Part shown: one piece after another, positions 1 to 12,003 of the stretch
Layout: each line of letters starts with the position of its first letter
Position numbering within the stretch: the first letter of the stretch is position 1
NCBI GenBank assembly: GCA_033398695.1
Contig: CM065801.1
Coordinates: forward strand, 47,874,358 to 47,938,357
DNA from: Orobanche coerulescens
Taxonomy: Eukaryota > Streptophyta > Magnoliopsida > Lamiales > Orobanchaceae
DNA length: 64,000 nucleotides
Direction: 5' to 3'
Program-made: the position numbers and the translations under genes
Notes under the pieces: generated by a model
The model's database searches: none
Told to the model about the DNA's origin: nothing
What the model saw: the letters and a program-made list of their open reading frames with translations, nothing else

Positions 1-2335
1 TAACCCTTTGGTAACGTAGTCAATAGTGATAACCAATGTTGATAGCAAAATGGTATTATGTCTTTGCCTCATAGGACGAGACTTACCACTATTCTTTTGC
101 TCTTTGCCCTATCAATCGTAGATTGACTATCACAATAAATACATATTGCGGTCACAGTTTTGCCCATTTTGGAATATCTTCTAGAAATTGATATTGCATT
201 ATGCCTCTCATGCATATTTGTCTAAGGTTGTGAACTCATATTTCCTTTGTAAATCGAGCAATAACCATCTATATTAAAGATTTCCATACCACTGCTGCAC
301 TAGCTAGTGTGAAACATATTCACTATTTAGACATTAAATTCATAATGTCAGATATCCAATTTGCGTTACGATATCATTTTATAGTTTTTGAATATCTCAT
401 ATCATGCAGCATATACCCACAAGTAATCTTTATATCATTGTAATCACCAATTGATCGTGTATCCACATAGTCTACTCACGATATAGACTGTGTTTAGTCT
501 TGTACAATTCACTTAGTACATTAGACTTTTAGTTACTCTTGAAAGATCACTTACCTTTGTGCTTGGATAGCCGCACCATATCCATTGGCATTCCAATTGA
601 TTCCGTTGTTCTTTCCAAGATTCATGTCATCATAATATGACTGACCTCATATGAGACATTGTGAACGACTTGAGATTTTACATCTTAAAATCATCTCTTT
701 AGTCTCATATATTTATCTTTTCAGACTTTGTTGAATTGATCCCCTTGTCATTACTTACATCAATGACTCGATCATTCAAATTCATTCTTAAAGTGACATA
801 GTCGTCATGTGTATTCGACATATAAACACTTGACATATTCATTGTCTTGAATCTTTTTGACATTATAATTGGCGTTTTTTAACGTTTTGAAATTACGTTA
901 CCAACTATTAACCGAGACTTCAATTTCTCAAGATCAAATTACTAATTTTAAGCGTCCCCAAAATTAGCAATTTTTCATTAACTACATTACCAAATTTGAG
1001 CGTCCCCAAATTGGTGTTTTTCGGTCATTTAGTCACCATATATTAATATTGTCAAATCGGGGATTTGATCACATCGTTTGAATTTATTGCTTGACACCAC
1101 AATGTCAAAGATTTTATGCCACTATTTTAGTGTCAATTTAGATTCAAAATAATTTCACTGAGTTACAGACTTTCAACCGTTGCGCTAGGTACATATGTCT
1201 CTGGTTCTTCCAAGTTGGCTTTTCTCAGAAACGCCATTTAGAAAGACTGCATGTATGTACATTTGATATATTTCTACATTCTGCAAAGCAGCAATAATAT
1301 ATATATCATAATAATGAACTTTGTTCTCATTACTCGAGAATATATCTCACAGTATTTTAGGCTTTCACGTTACTACAACCTCAGTTAGTAGTTTCGGCTC
1401 TTATATATCCATGGATCCATTTAATTTTATTTTCGAATTTACGTTGGGATCCTAGCGGTATCTATTCCAGAGGAAGATCTACCGAACATTAAATAAAATT
1501 CCGCACAACAAAATTATTCTTTCTCTTATATGACCATATGAAGATTGTATATGGCATTGTAAGTTATCTTCTAGCATGCATGTTAGAAATTTCAGACGTA
1601 GTGATTTTCTAAGTTCAAGCCTTTTTGTTTCATCCTTTAAAACCACTTGGTGATTCATTTCACATTGATAAATCCACGGTATCTCATAATTGATTTAGTT
1701 TTTAAATCAGTTATGCGTTTGAAACACTCTTTCCCTTAACTCGATACTGATATGTCAGACTATCATATTTTTGCACTACAGATTTGTACGCATCATGCAT
1801 CACGTGCGTATCCAGTGAAGATGCAGTCGTCCGTCTTGGGTCAAACATTCACTTGCTTTGGCTTAGGAACTTTTGCCTTAGCCATACACCCCCACATTTT
1901 TAATATTTCTAAAATTGTTTTACTACATTTCAGAACTAATAGGAAATTTCAATTATTTCCTTGCATGGTATCTTGTTTTAAATTAAGTAGTCTTCACGTG
2001 ACTAATATCCTCATATTCAGTGATAGTTTGAACTGATTAACATCGTTTTTGCGTCTCCGTTAGAGTGCAATTCGACCATCTTAATTTCCGGATTAAGTTG
2101 GTTTTGTATCTCAAGCTTTTAGAGTGTAAGTTTCTCCTTTTAGCTTCATCCTTACTCATTATCGAGTACACGTAACAAATGTATCACTATATTTATAGAG
2201 TAATCACATTTCTTATTACAACCTCTCATAAGAGTAGGTTTCATCATCATTTAAAACCTCTCTGGTTTTTATATTCTATAAAAGAACTTTTATGTTTTTA
2301 GCACTAAAGTTCAATTATTGAATTTCTCCGAATTT
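1..2335. other. AT-rich stretch without a recognisable gene
   Basis: No ORF here has a domain I recognise, and the short ORFs are scattered and of random composition. The sequence is AT-rich, and phrases such as gcgtccccaaa recur around 950-1010. Because the LTR-like block to the right (to 4699) reads on the minus strand, this stretch may be the decayed non-coding interior of the same element. That link is inference: no PBS, zinc knuckle or RT motif was found. Confidence 0.4.
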
Positions 2336-3775
2336 TCAGCATATGGAGCTAATATCAATATTTGCCGTGTTAGGTATCACATGGATCACCGTAATAGGCC
2401 AGTGTGTCACTGCCGCAGCAAAACGGCACCAACACGAGAATATATAATTTAACTGAAAGAACAAATCCAACCAAAAAAAAATTATAATTCTCAAGCCAAC
2501 CCACAACCTGTACTCACTAGGTACTGGGCCCGTTAGGTTTTTAACGTCCGAGCATTCACGAGAGTTTAACATTCCAATGATTATTTATTTGCAAATAATC
2601 AAACGATAACTAAACAAGATTAATTATAAAATGATGTTCGAATAATCATTCGTGCAACCCAATATCCAATTATATGGTTGATACTTCCTTGTCTCGGTCA
2701 GGAGTGTACAAAAGTGATGGAAAATCACACAATTCACGTAAGACGTGACTCTATTCCATAAATTTAAAGGTCAAATAATTGTTAACTATATAATTTAACA
2801 ATTAAATTATTGACATAGCTTACGTGCCATATAATACCATTAGACACATAAAATGATTAAACTCAATCAACAAATCCTATTTAGTTAATATCTTAATTAA
2901 ACTAAATAATCTTAACATCTTAATCGAATAATCGATTAATAGTTGATTCGGTTCTTATCAAACAATGTTATACCTTATCGAAATTATCATATGCATGATT
3001 ATATAATAGCAAATATAATCACAATCTTATTTAGCAAAACGCATGGCAACAAATAATATAAATTCTCCTCATTTATATTAACCATAAACACTTTCTAAAT
3101 AATGATCGATGTGTAATCCATAATTTTTATTCTAATCAGCTATTCCAAGTTCAATAGGTTTAAAAATTTGCAAAACCTTCCAATTACTTAATCAATTCTC
3201 AAAATTGGACCCAAAAATCAAAATCTGATTCATATTGAAAACTAAGTCAATGCCTTTTCGCATATCGTGGAGTCCGCTCGGTGGAGCATTATATCCGACA
3301 TCTCATGACGCCCATGATAAGATCCAAACATCTTTTAATAATTTCGAAAATAGTAAATCGGTATTTTCAAGAGCTTGAGCAGATCCAAACATGTTTAAAT
3401 TAATTTCCACTATAAAACCAATTTTCCATAGATGGAAAATAAAGCACAAATACGATATTTATGATTTCGAAATTTATGCTACGAAATAATTTAATTTGCT
3501 TTAAGATTTATGGTATAATTTACCAAAATTATATCGATAAATGTGAAGTCATATAATTATTTCATGAAGTATAATATTTGATGATTTTCCATTATACCTG
3601 TAGATCCAAACGCTTATGTCGCTGGCCATCAGTTTCTTAATGACAGGTAATACTGTTTTGGATTCGTCCGTGTCCGTCCAATTACGACTTACCGGATCGC
3701 ATGTTTTGAATCTCCTGTCTGTGCTGCAAATCTGAGAAGAACAAAGTAGAAGACAGATTCGTTAATAACAAAGAC

Positions 3776-3779
<4 letters not shown>

Positions 3780-3825
<46 letters not shown>
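3780..3825. repeat. (AT)n microsatellite
   Basis: An uninterrupted run of 23 AT dinucleotides lies inside the decayed LTR-like block. Small minus-strand ORFs crossing it translate to an Ile-Tyr repeat and are artefacts. Confidence 0.95.
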
Positions 3826-3827
<2 letters not shown>

Positions 3828-4210
3828 GAAAGAAGCAAATCGAATATGGGCGATGTTGAGTCCAGAGAATCTGTCTCCTTAAAGCAAATTCGCCTCCACC
3901 GCAGTGTTTAGCGTCTGCCTCCCAGGATAAAACAACATCTCGATGCGTTGATAAATCGATCATCGCACCCTCAGCGAACTAGAATAAACCTGAACTACCA
4001 CCGACGCGACAAAAATACGAAGAGAAATTACTTCCGGAAGAAAATGAAGTCGGGATTTTTGGCTGAAAATTTTCAGTCTAAAATAAGACCCCTCACATCT
4101 GTATTTATAGGTGAAGTGAGAGAGAGACATGTGCTGGAGGAACTCTAAACTGATATCCAGATCTGTTTAATTCAAATTTATCAATTAAATTGATGTTTAT
4201 CCGGATCCGA

Positions 4211-4258
4211 ATTGAGGTATTTTCAGTAAAATAAATTGAGTTATTTTCAGTAAAATAA
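4211..4258. repeat. 24-bp tandem duplication
   Basis: Two adjacent 24-bp copies (4211-4234 and 4235-4258) of attgag-g/t-tattttcagtaaaataa differ at one base. They lie upstream of the TATA box when read on the minus strand. Confidence 0.85.
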
Positions 4259-4699
4259 ATTTTTACCGAATAAAATTGCAGTAAAAAGATAACTTCGAGA
4301 CGCCGAGACAAATCACCCTTCGACCGAGACCGAGACCAAGCCGAGCCGGACGGGCGGCAGCGTGCGCGTGTGTGTGCGCGAAGGGTACCTAGTCACACAT
4401 CCACTCATGTCTCACTTTTTGAAAATGACTTTGTCCATATCTCCTTATATACTCACAATTTTTCCCTTCTTTTTCCAATGTGGGATAGCATCCCAAACCC
4501 ATTTCTAAAGGGTTCACTTTGTAACATTATATCTCATTCATAACTCAATCATTTTGAGTGTTCTTACATGTTTTGGAAACCTCGTACGGAGTACTATGTA
4601 TTCCAACTAAATCTCGACTTTAACTCGTAGTCGAGCCCACTCAAAATTATCTCTCAAGTGGGCTGCTCAAATCAGCCCATTTCCTCTATTTTTCCAACA

Positions 4700-6004
4700 T
4701 GTGTAACATGAAATAGGGTTTTTATCCTTGTGTTTTTAAGAATGGTCGTGTCCCTTTGTGTAATTTAAATAATCTTACTATCCACTGCATTTAAAATTTT
4801 GGTGCATATTAAGCCCATGCGTTTTATTTTGATAGCTCATATTACCCCCATTATGCATATGGTGGCAAAGGGTGTAGAACACACATTTTTCAAAACACAA
4901 TAGAGTAATGAGCCTATTTAAATTACGTAGGCGTAAATGAGTTTATCTGTAGAAAAACACAAGGGATAATAAATCTATTTATTTTACACAGGGTTATACA
5001 ACTATTTTCAAAGAACACAGTAAAGGGGGAGTAATCTGCCAAAACCCTAGTGTTTGCAACAATTTCTTTCATTAAGAAGTTAATTATTATATAGTTGTTA
5101 TGAAGACACTTTTTGTCTAAAGTCTTCCCTTGTATTTCCCATATAATGGGAGTGTTTGCAAACTTCAGAAAATAGAAAACGAGAGAAGTGATTCTCATCT
5201 TTTAGCCAGAAACATACGAGGGTTCCATTTCGCTTTGATTCCTTGAAGCTGGTTTTAGTTGAGCCAAGATTGTCAGGACATTTATCGACTTGCTATGCTT
5301 TATGCATCTAACTTCAATATTATTGTTGTATGTGAAAAGCCTCGAAAAAAAATTTAGGTGTGCCGATGACAAACCATTCATGCCTACGTACTAAGTCTCC
5401 GAAGATAGAGCGAAATGCCTTTGTGTTGAATTCGCTCCTCTTAAAGAATGCATCAAGGAAACTGTTGAAAGTTTGAAGGAGAAACATTTCCAATGCTACT
5501 TAGATATGTCCCATTGTCCTTCCTGGTCAGGGCTACTCTGATGGTGTTGTTGGTACCAACTCCATTTAGAAATCCTTTACTTTTTACCAAAAGAATAGTA
5601 GAAACCACTATGTCTGTACAATGAGGGTTGGGCCACTTGGATCGAATTAGAGTAGGGCCGACCAGCATGCCGAACTGAAAAAAGTCTGTTCTACTAGTAT
5701 ATAGTAGTAATTAATCAACTTCTCCACGGGGGGGGGGGGGGATGTAGCTGTATGTTTATTCCTACTTGATTCATAATTCACAACAATATTTGTTGCAATC
5801 TGAAGCCAACAGCAGCAGCACAATCACTTGCAGATTATCATGTAAATTACTGTTTCACAACTAAAAGCGCAATGTGTCACATAGATAATAATATTCACTA
5901 TGAAATAACAACCCTTTCAAAAAAAAAAAAAAAATCTGAAAATGTGTATTTACATAGAAAAGAAAGATTCTTCCTTCTATACAGAACCATACTTCACTCT
6001 ATTG
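4700..6004. other. Intergenic stretch 3' of the WNK gene
   Basis: No gene is recognised. At about 5340-5520 the plus strand has a short coding-like run (encoding ...ECIKETVESLKEKHF...) interrupted by stops, which could be a decayed exon; I cannot assign it. A G14 homopolymer lies at 5728-5741. On the minus strand, downstream of the WNK stop codon, AATAAA (plus-strand tttatt, about 5755-5760) is a possible polyadenylation signal roughly 250 nt past the stop. Confidence 0.4.
5728..5741. repeat. Poly-G homopolymer
   Basis: A run of 14 G residues. Its exact length is unreliable in any sequencing read. Confidence 0.8.
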
Positions 6005-7198
6005 CTAAAATAATGGTTTATTAGACACAAGAAAATCCTTTGACACAGCATCCGACGACGAAGCAAAAGTGATTCTTGAATGCATAGAGGCATCATCATC
6101 ATCGCCTGTCGAAGACTGATAGCAGCAGCTCGGCAATATATCAATATCACCCCCACCCAAAACAGACATGGAATTGTACAACATAGATATCCCCGAAAGA
6201 AGAGTCGACTCAGTCTTGCAGCAGCTTCTCATTCCACAACATTCATCTTCAAAAGCCACTTCCAAACTCGAGCTTCCAGTTCCGTGGGATTCATCATCCG
6301 CCATTTTAGTTTCTGTTGCTTCCGACCACGAAAAAAATGGATCCCTCAACAGCTCCAAAGCAGATGGCCTCAAAGAAACAGGTAACAAGCACTTCTCAAT
6401 AATCTCCTTCACCTCAGGATCCTTCACTTCCGCCAGGGCCGCTGGCTTCACCCCCATGGTCACTTTCTTGAAAATCTGTGCTGGATTTGTACACTCACAA
6501 TAAGGATGCTCAAAAGTAGCCAACTCCATCAAACACATACCGAAAGCATAAACATCCACCAACTCATTATACTCCTCGTCGTAATATTCCGGCGCCATGA
6601 ACTCCGGAGTGCCGGCCAAAACCCGAACAGGGGCCCGCTCCATTTCAGTGGCCAAACCGAAATCTCCGATTTTAACCTCGCCATTGCTCATATCAATGAA
6701 TATGTTATCACATTTCAGGTCGCGGTGAATAACGCATGGGGTTCGGGTGTGGAGATAATGCAGGCCTTGTAAAATCTGTCTGCCCCAATTCTTGATGGTC
6801 TTTAGATCGATGCCACCGAGTTTCATCATGTACTGCCTCAAACTCCCGGAAGCGAACAATTCGGTTATCATGTTCACAGTTCTGTTGTTGTAATCGAGCC
6901 AGGAGGTATGGCACTTCATGATGTTTCTGTGGTTCAAGGATTTTAACAAAACTGCCTCGGAACACAGTGTCTCTTGATTTTGGTGGGAGTTTGTTATGGT
7001 TTTTTCGATGTCGTCGAAACAGATCTGACTCCAGGCGATCTCCATATTTTCAGACCGATCGAACCCTTTATACACATCTTTGAAAGCTCCTCGGCCCAAG
7101 ATTTTTTTGAATCGGACGTAGTGACCGCACGGCGACTTTTCTGCGACGTCGGATTCGTTGAAACCTGGATTTTTTATGAGAGATTCTTCGAGATCCAT
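6005..7198 (-). CDS. WNK: WNK (with-no-lysine) Ser/Thr protein kinase
   Basis: An intact 397-codon, intronless ORF. The kinase domain spans about residues 27-292. The glycine-rich loop reads GRGAFKDVYKGFD, with Lys40 at the position WNK kinases use to bind ATP. The usual beta-3 lysine is replaced by Ser57 (IAWSQI), the defining WNK feature. The catalytic loop HRDLKCDN (158-165), DFG (179-181) and APE (202-204) are complete, so activity is expected. The tail (about 295-397) is Ser/Cys/Asp-rich without a clear domain. At 397 aa it is closer to the short plant WNKs (AtWNK11-like) than to the long WNK1 type. Plant WNKs are soluble kinases linked to flowering time, osmotic and sugar signalling; the specific role here is unknown. 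ATG at 7196-7198 is the first in frame and precedes a WNK-like N-terminus. A truncated duplicate lies at 19109-19606. Confidence 0.93.
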   Translation of the reverse strand: MDLEESLIKNPGFNESDVAEKSPCGHYVRFKKILGRGAFKDVYKGFDRSENMEIAWSQICFDDIEKTITNSHQNQETLCSEAVLLKSLNHRNIMKCHTSWLDYNNRTVNMITELFASGSLRQYMMKLGGIDLKTIKNWGRQILQGLHYLHTRTPCVIHRDLKCDNIFIDMSNGEVKIGDFGLATEMERAPVRVLAGTPEFMAPEYYDEEYNELVDVYAFGMCLMELATFEHPYCECTNPAQIFKKVTMGVKPAALAEVKDPEVKEIIEKCLLPVSLRPSALELLRDPFFSWSEATETKMADDESHGTGSSSLEVAFEDECCGMRSCCKTESTLLSGISMLYNSMSVLGGGDIDILPSCCYQSSTGDDDDASMHSRITFASSSDAVSKDFLVSNKPLF

Positions 7199-7841
7199 GG
7201 TGAAGGCTAATGATTAATCAACGGGATGAATTAGTCCGGAAAAAAGAAAAAACAGAAGAACAGGGCTAAATAACAGGGTGTTCGGAGAACGCTTCCATGG
7301 CGACTGAGAACGAATCGTGAAGTGAGAAAGAACAGACTCGAGAGTAAAAGCAATCCATCTTCGACGATGATCTCATAACATGTTGTTTCCTCCAGGCCGA
7401 AATTTCTCCGATTAACCCCATTGTTTTCTTTTCATCCAATTTTTTTTTTTGTATGAAAGAGAGGGAAAAAAAAAAAGAAAATTCAAGACGGCGAGGAGAA
7501 AACGATGAACAAAGGTGTAGTTTTTGGAGGAAAACCCTATCTGTGAATTGAATGAATAAATAACGGAGAGGAATATTGTGATTGGATATGTATAATTGAT
7601 AAGTTTGACGTAAACTGCAACTCTATAAGGGTAAAAGGATCGGAGAATCTGGACTCTGTTGTGTTATTGTTATGATGATGATCCGAGGGTTGAGAAAATC
7701 ACCACGTTTTGAGGAATTTTACTTATCAGAATCTTTTACATGACATTTTATCTTTTTTCTTATTTGGTTGTGGTTCGATTGATTGGCGGTGCTATTTGAA
7801 TTCTTTTGAGCTGCAAATTGATCAATGAGTCCACCTCCGCC
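7199..7841 (-). promoter_or_regulatory. Probable 5' leader and promoter region of the WNK gene
   Basis: This non-coding stretch lies directly upstream of the WNK start codon and is preserved in the duplicate (19607-20241) with scattered substitutions and small indels. On the minus strand it has a pyrimidine-rich leader at about 7400-7500, a TATA-like ttatttatt at about 7553-7561 and a CCAAT box at about 7577-7581. These elements are inferred from position and composition; no transcription start can be set. The hAT-like insertion at 7850 sits about 650 bp upstream of the ATG and may bound the promoter. Confidence 0.4.
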
Positions 7842-7849
7842 CTAGCGCG

Positions 7850-8481
7850 TAGGGGTGAGCAGAAAAACCGACAAAAACCGATAATACCGAAAATACCGAA
7901 AAAACCGAAACCGAAAATCGAACCAATAAGATATTGGTATGGTACGGTTCTTAAAATTTTGAAAACCGAATTATGCGGTTCGGTTTCGGTTTTAGATATG
8001 GATCCCGACTTTAAAAACCGAACCGAACCGATAAAACAGATGACTATTCTGCAGACTTTGTTTTTTCTTTGTGCAGATTGTTATGAATTGATGGACTTGT
8101 GCTAGGGAGGAAATTCAAGACTTTTGTTTAATCTGATATTGGACTTCTTGAATCCTTAGTTATTATCATGTTATTGAAGTAGATTTTATTTTTATTCAAG
8201 CTTTGAAGTGTATTAATTATGTCTAAATCCTTCTATTTGAACTTACAATTGTCTTATTTAGCCCAAGTAGTTCAATTTGGGTCTGGCGCAAGCCCAACTT
8301 AATTGGCCTATTTAATCAGCTCATTGACACTGAACCGTTACCGAACCGACACCGAAACATTTCACACCGAGCCGATTTAAAACCGAATCATTTCGGTACT
8401 CAAATGCTAGATACCGATAAGATGCGGTTCGGTATCGGTTTTAGGTAGAAACCGTACCAAACCGAACCGAGCTCACCCCTA
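7850..8481. mobile_element. hAT-like non-autonomous element (632 bp) with 8-bp TSD
   Basis: Terminal inverted repeats TAGGGGTGAGC and GCTCACCCCTA flank an interior made of dispersed aaccgaaccg/cggttcggtt repeats in opposite orientations toward the two ends. The 8-bp target duplication ctagcgcg is perfect (7842-7849 and 8482-8489). The duplicated segment has a single ctagcgcg at 20242-20249 with no insertion, a clean empty site. TIR sequence and TSD length fit the hAT superfamily. It has no transposase; the small ORF at 7806-8105 crosses the left boundary and is not real. Confidence 0.93.
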
Positions 8482-8489
8482 CTAGCGCG

Positions 8490-8619
8490 ACTAGATTTTC
8501 CATGATTGGTATGCTGGTCGGCTTAATTTTTTTTTAAATTAAGCTCAATCCAATCCAACCAACTATCTTATACGGTTCATATATCCCAATTCATGATTCA
8601 ATCCAGGACCTAGGTCCAT
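8490..8619. other. Duplicated WNK-upstream flank
   Basis: Short non-coding continuation of the WNK-upstream flank after the hAT-like insertion. It is matched at 20250-20377 in the second unit. Confidence 0.6.
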
Positions 8620-9136
8620 TGTAATATTCGACTGTAATTTTCTTATTTACTATTGCACTATTGTAATTTGAGTATCGTTGAATCATGTTGCATCTAGTAT
8701 AATGATTATTGATGTTGAGATTTATCAGGATCGAATTAATTATTATTGTCGTATGCTCGATTGTTAGTCGTGTTGTAGATTGCATTTTTGGGCTAGACCT
8801 TTAGTGCCTAACGTACACTACGGCTCCAGCGTAATGTACGTTATTTTCCTCGGCCTTACGTACGTAAAGTGCTTAGGCTTACGTACGTAATGTAGGGAAT
8901 CTGATCCGATTTCAACTTTCGGCTTGGGGGGCACACATATCCGGATATTAGGCCTTTCGAGGCAGCTCAGTCAAACGTACATTACGTACGTTATGCTTAT
9001 GCTATAACGTACGTAATGGTGGAGAGCTTACGTACGCGTTTCTGGCAACGTACGTAAGGGTGTAGGTGTTTTGAGCCAGCAACCTCTGGAGGCCTATTAC
9101 GTACGTAACAACGTATGTGTTAGCGTACGTAATGGG
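8620..9136 (+). mobile_element. LTR relic, unit 1, left part
   Basis: A TGTAATATTCG start (8620) resembles the TGTAATATCCG ends of the chromovirus-type LTRs in this window. The relic is interrupted at 9136/9137 by LARD1 and resumes at 18095. The same relic lies uninterrupted by LARD1 in the second unit (20378-21846). It contains the ACGTACGT motif array. No interior, PBS or second LTR is linked to it, so it is a truncated solo LTR or fragment. Confidence 0.6.
8811..9136. repeat. ACGTACGT palindrome array (unit 1)
   Basis: Many copies of ACGTACGT/TTACGTACGTAA and near variants (acgtatgt, acgtacac) are spaced irregularly by about 10-50 bp. The array continues past the LARD1 insertion at 18104-18140 and ends just before a TATA-like tttataaaaaaa (about 18150-18160). 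The matching array in unit 2 is at 20519-20885. Confidence 0.85.
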
Positions 9137-10757
9137 TGTAACACCCCCAGAATATGACCGGGAATGTCACACGCCGTAGACCCTTATCACAAGGATCTAC
9201 CAGGCTAAACTCCAAAAGACTACTCAATGATTGACCGACCGGGGTCAAAATTAAATACAAAGCAGACCGACAAGGTCATAAACCAATTCAGAAACTAACG
9301 ACATTCATATTACAATGACAACAATAAACTTGAACACATAAAAGAATGACAACTCAATTTAATAAATGATAACTACACCCATGCAAGGGTGAATACTCGA
9401 ACGACAGAGAAATACCGACCAAAATGATACAAAAGAAAAGACTCTGACTCTGGTGTGATTAGCATTGTCGTCTTCCATCTCCTTCCAAGCCAATCCCGTG
9501 GATCTCCCGAGCCGCCAAAACTGAGCGCATAATGTGCACCCACCCCCAAAACTTCGGGGTTAGCAAACTGGAATTTTGCTAGTGCAAGTACATAATATAC
9601 AAGATATACGAACAGTAACAACACAAACTTCAACCGCCGTGAAGCCTTAACACAAACCATACATTCCCACAGTCAGCACAGAATAACACTCGCATATACA
9701 AGGTGAAAGATAATCACATAGTCATGTTCTCTTTACGGAAAATAACATTAATGAAACTTTAAACGAGCCCAAGGAGTCAGGAAGATCCCTTTTTGTAAAA
9801 AGGAAAAGTATTTTGATAAGATAGTTTGCAAACATTATTATTGACTCGGGCCGTCTAGGGGTTTTTAAAATCGAATGGGAATACTTTTGGAAATAATTTC
9901 AAAAGCTCTCGGGTCCTTGACCCAACATATGGAAAACAATTACAGACGAAATCATTACAACATCTCACAGGGTTCTCAACTCAATCCAAATAACATCATC
10001 ATGAAATCAATCATCTCATCATTTCACAGGGTCCTCGACCCGATACACAGAATGGCACCACAATACAATCAAAGGCACAATCTCTCGTTCGACATATCCT
10101 GCTCAAGACCCCCGATTAATTAACCCTCGGAGATTTCGTCAAACCTCCTTGGTTAATTAACCCTGATACCAATGCTTTTAAAAACAATTTGAAAAAAGCT
10201 TTCAAAAACACGAATCGCGAACTATATCAAGACAAACATTTGAAAGTGAGTTGAAAGAATTTGAGATACGAACATCGTTCGGTAACGGGGTCTTAGCTAT
10301 CACTCAAATACCCGTAACCAATAAGCCTACCAGGCGCCTCCCTTGCGCACCTGTGTACCGGCGTTCACTTCCATCATGTTGGCCGCTCATTGAACATGTC
10401 ACCGCACTGGCTACTCCCGCAAGAGCCGCCTTGCGCGCGCATTAGGTGACATCGGCGTTCACCACCCATATGGAGCCGCACATTGCAAGATACACCAGCC
10501 GAGTGCACGCCCGCCTCGAGAGGTTCCCGGATACGACGTTTCTCACAACAAGTATCCACATTATCACAAACATCAAGCACATGGACAAACGTCACAACAA
10601 TTTTCAACTCGGTACATCAAGTCACACAATTTCTCCGCCAGTCCATAACCACACAAGTAGACAGTAACACGCACGTTATTAATCAAACTCAATCACAATA
10701 AGCATTCAAGCATAACCAATCAACACCGCACATATATCTCTATATTGCGACTCAACC

Positions 10758-11032
10758 AAATATATATATTTATATATATATATATAGATAGATATATATA
10801 TATATATATAACCTTACTATATTATATGAATGACTATAGTTCATCCATCAATCCAAGTTGAGTACGTCAACTAGTGTTAGCATTTATCACTCGTCGATCA
10901 CCGACATAAGCATGTATATCAATATACGTATATACATACATATATATAACATATATATATATATATAAATACATATATATATATATACACATACATATAC
11001 ATATATATATATATACACACATATATACATCC
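10758..11032. repeat. AT/TATA microsatellite zone in LARD1 LTR
   Basis: Runs of (TA)n and (TACA)n alternate with short unique stretches. The other LTR has a shorter version at about 16408-16640, as expected from slippage after insertion. Confidence 0.85.
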
Positions 11033-11687
11033 GTATAAACTCATACACTTCGACAACAATGATTTCACGCAGTTACAATTCGTATATCGAGGTAGTTGCC
11101 TTGGTAATACGACGCGAAGGAGACGACGAAGGAATAGGTTTCGGTCCGAACAATCCTCTCAAATCCGACCCTAACACAATAATGATATACAATCAATCTC
11201 AAGATCATGAATACGAAGAAATTCCTCCTAGTTCTACCCGTTGGGACAATTCATCGAACATCAAGAGTGTATAGGGAATTGAAATCGGTCAACGGTGAAT
11301 TAACGGGATTTCATCCCATCCAATAACAAGGGAACCAAGGATCACGAGTATACTATCGAAATCTAACAACAACATCGGTTAAATCGGGTTAAAATACAAG
11401 ATCATCACCAAACCCTCCCCAAAATCATACTAGGGTTAAAGGAGTTCTTACCTCTTGAAGATTCAAGCCCTATAATCCGAAGAACACGTGCTAGATCCAC
11501 AATCCGAGCTACACGATCGAAAGAAGATGAAGAAAAACACACAATCAAATGGTAGATGGAGAAAAATCCCCCTCTCAACCCTCTCTCTCTCGCGTACGGT
11601 GGAAGGAATGAAGAAATGAACTGCATCCGCTGAAAAGAAACGCTGATATAGCGCTGACCGCGCATTGTGTGCCGCGGCTCACTAAAT

Positions 11688-12003
11688 CAGGCCGCGGCAG
11701 GGGCCAAAAATTGCGCCCAGTGATCGGCTGACCGCTCGTTGTGCCGCGGCTCATTCGAAGTGTGCCGCGGCCCAGACTCGGCATGTGCCGCGGCCCTGCC
11801 GGACTGTGCCGCGGCACGCGGTACAGTAGGTTTTGGCCGGCAAGTGCCACACGGGTGTGCCGCGGCCCGGACAAGTGTGCCGCGGCACTGACTCGGCTGT
11901 GTGCCGCGGCGCACAATCCTTGTGCCGCGGCACGCGGTACAGTCTGCTCGGCCAGCAACTGGGTAATGTGTGTGCCGCGGCGCAGAATCCTTGTGACGCG
12001 GCC
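11688..12003. repeat. CCGCGG palindrome array in LARD1 left LTR
   Basis: Eleven perfect CCGCGG cores by my count, mostly within tgtgccgcggc and often the full palindrome GTGCCGCGGCAC, plus one degenerate gacgcgg. Spacing is irregular, about 15-50 bp, followed by a C-run at about 12006-12019. Every frame is open across the array because of its GC content, producing overlapping spurious ORFs. Function unknown; position suggests an upstream promoter element array. Confidence 0.9.

Larger units (their letters stand above)
2336..4699 (-). mobile_element. Decayed LTR-like sequence (minus strand)
   Basis: Read on the minus strand, the block begins TGTTGGAAAAATAG at 4699, a TG start typical of plant LTRs. 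It has a good TATA box (ctataaatac, about 4103-4113) followed by a GC-richer leader at 3680-4100, which is the layout of an LTR promoter and R/U5 region. I could not find the inner LTR end, a PBS or the second LTR, so the left limit is arbitrary. The lineage is unknown; Ty1/copia is plausible. No intact coding sequence is associated with it. Confidence 0.35.

Noticed and set aside
3682..3963. 93-codon minus-strand ORF
   Set aside because: Its middle is the (AT)n microsatellite translated as Ile-Tyr repeats; lies in an LTR-like leader.
5340..5530. Possible exon on the plus strand
   Set aside because: Short, interrupted by stops and no family recognised; only noted in the flank description.
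5921..5936. A-run downstream of WNK as evidence for a retrocopy
   Set aside because: The A-run is on the plus strand, so on the gene's strand it is poly-T; it is not a poly-A tail of a WNK retrogene.
6080..7210. ORFs of 78-111 codons antisense to the WNK gene
   Set aside because: Shadows of the kinase reading frame on the opposite strand.
9373..9660. 95-codon hydrophobic ORF, partly repeated at 15119-15358
   Set aside because: Lies inside both LARD1 LTRs with no conserved start; it is LTR sequence, not a membrane protein gene.
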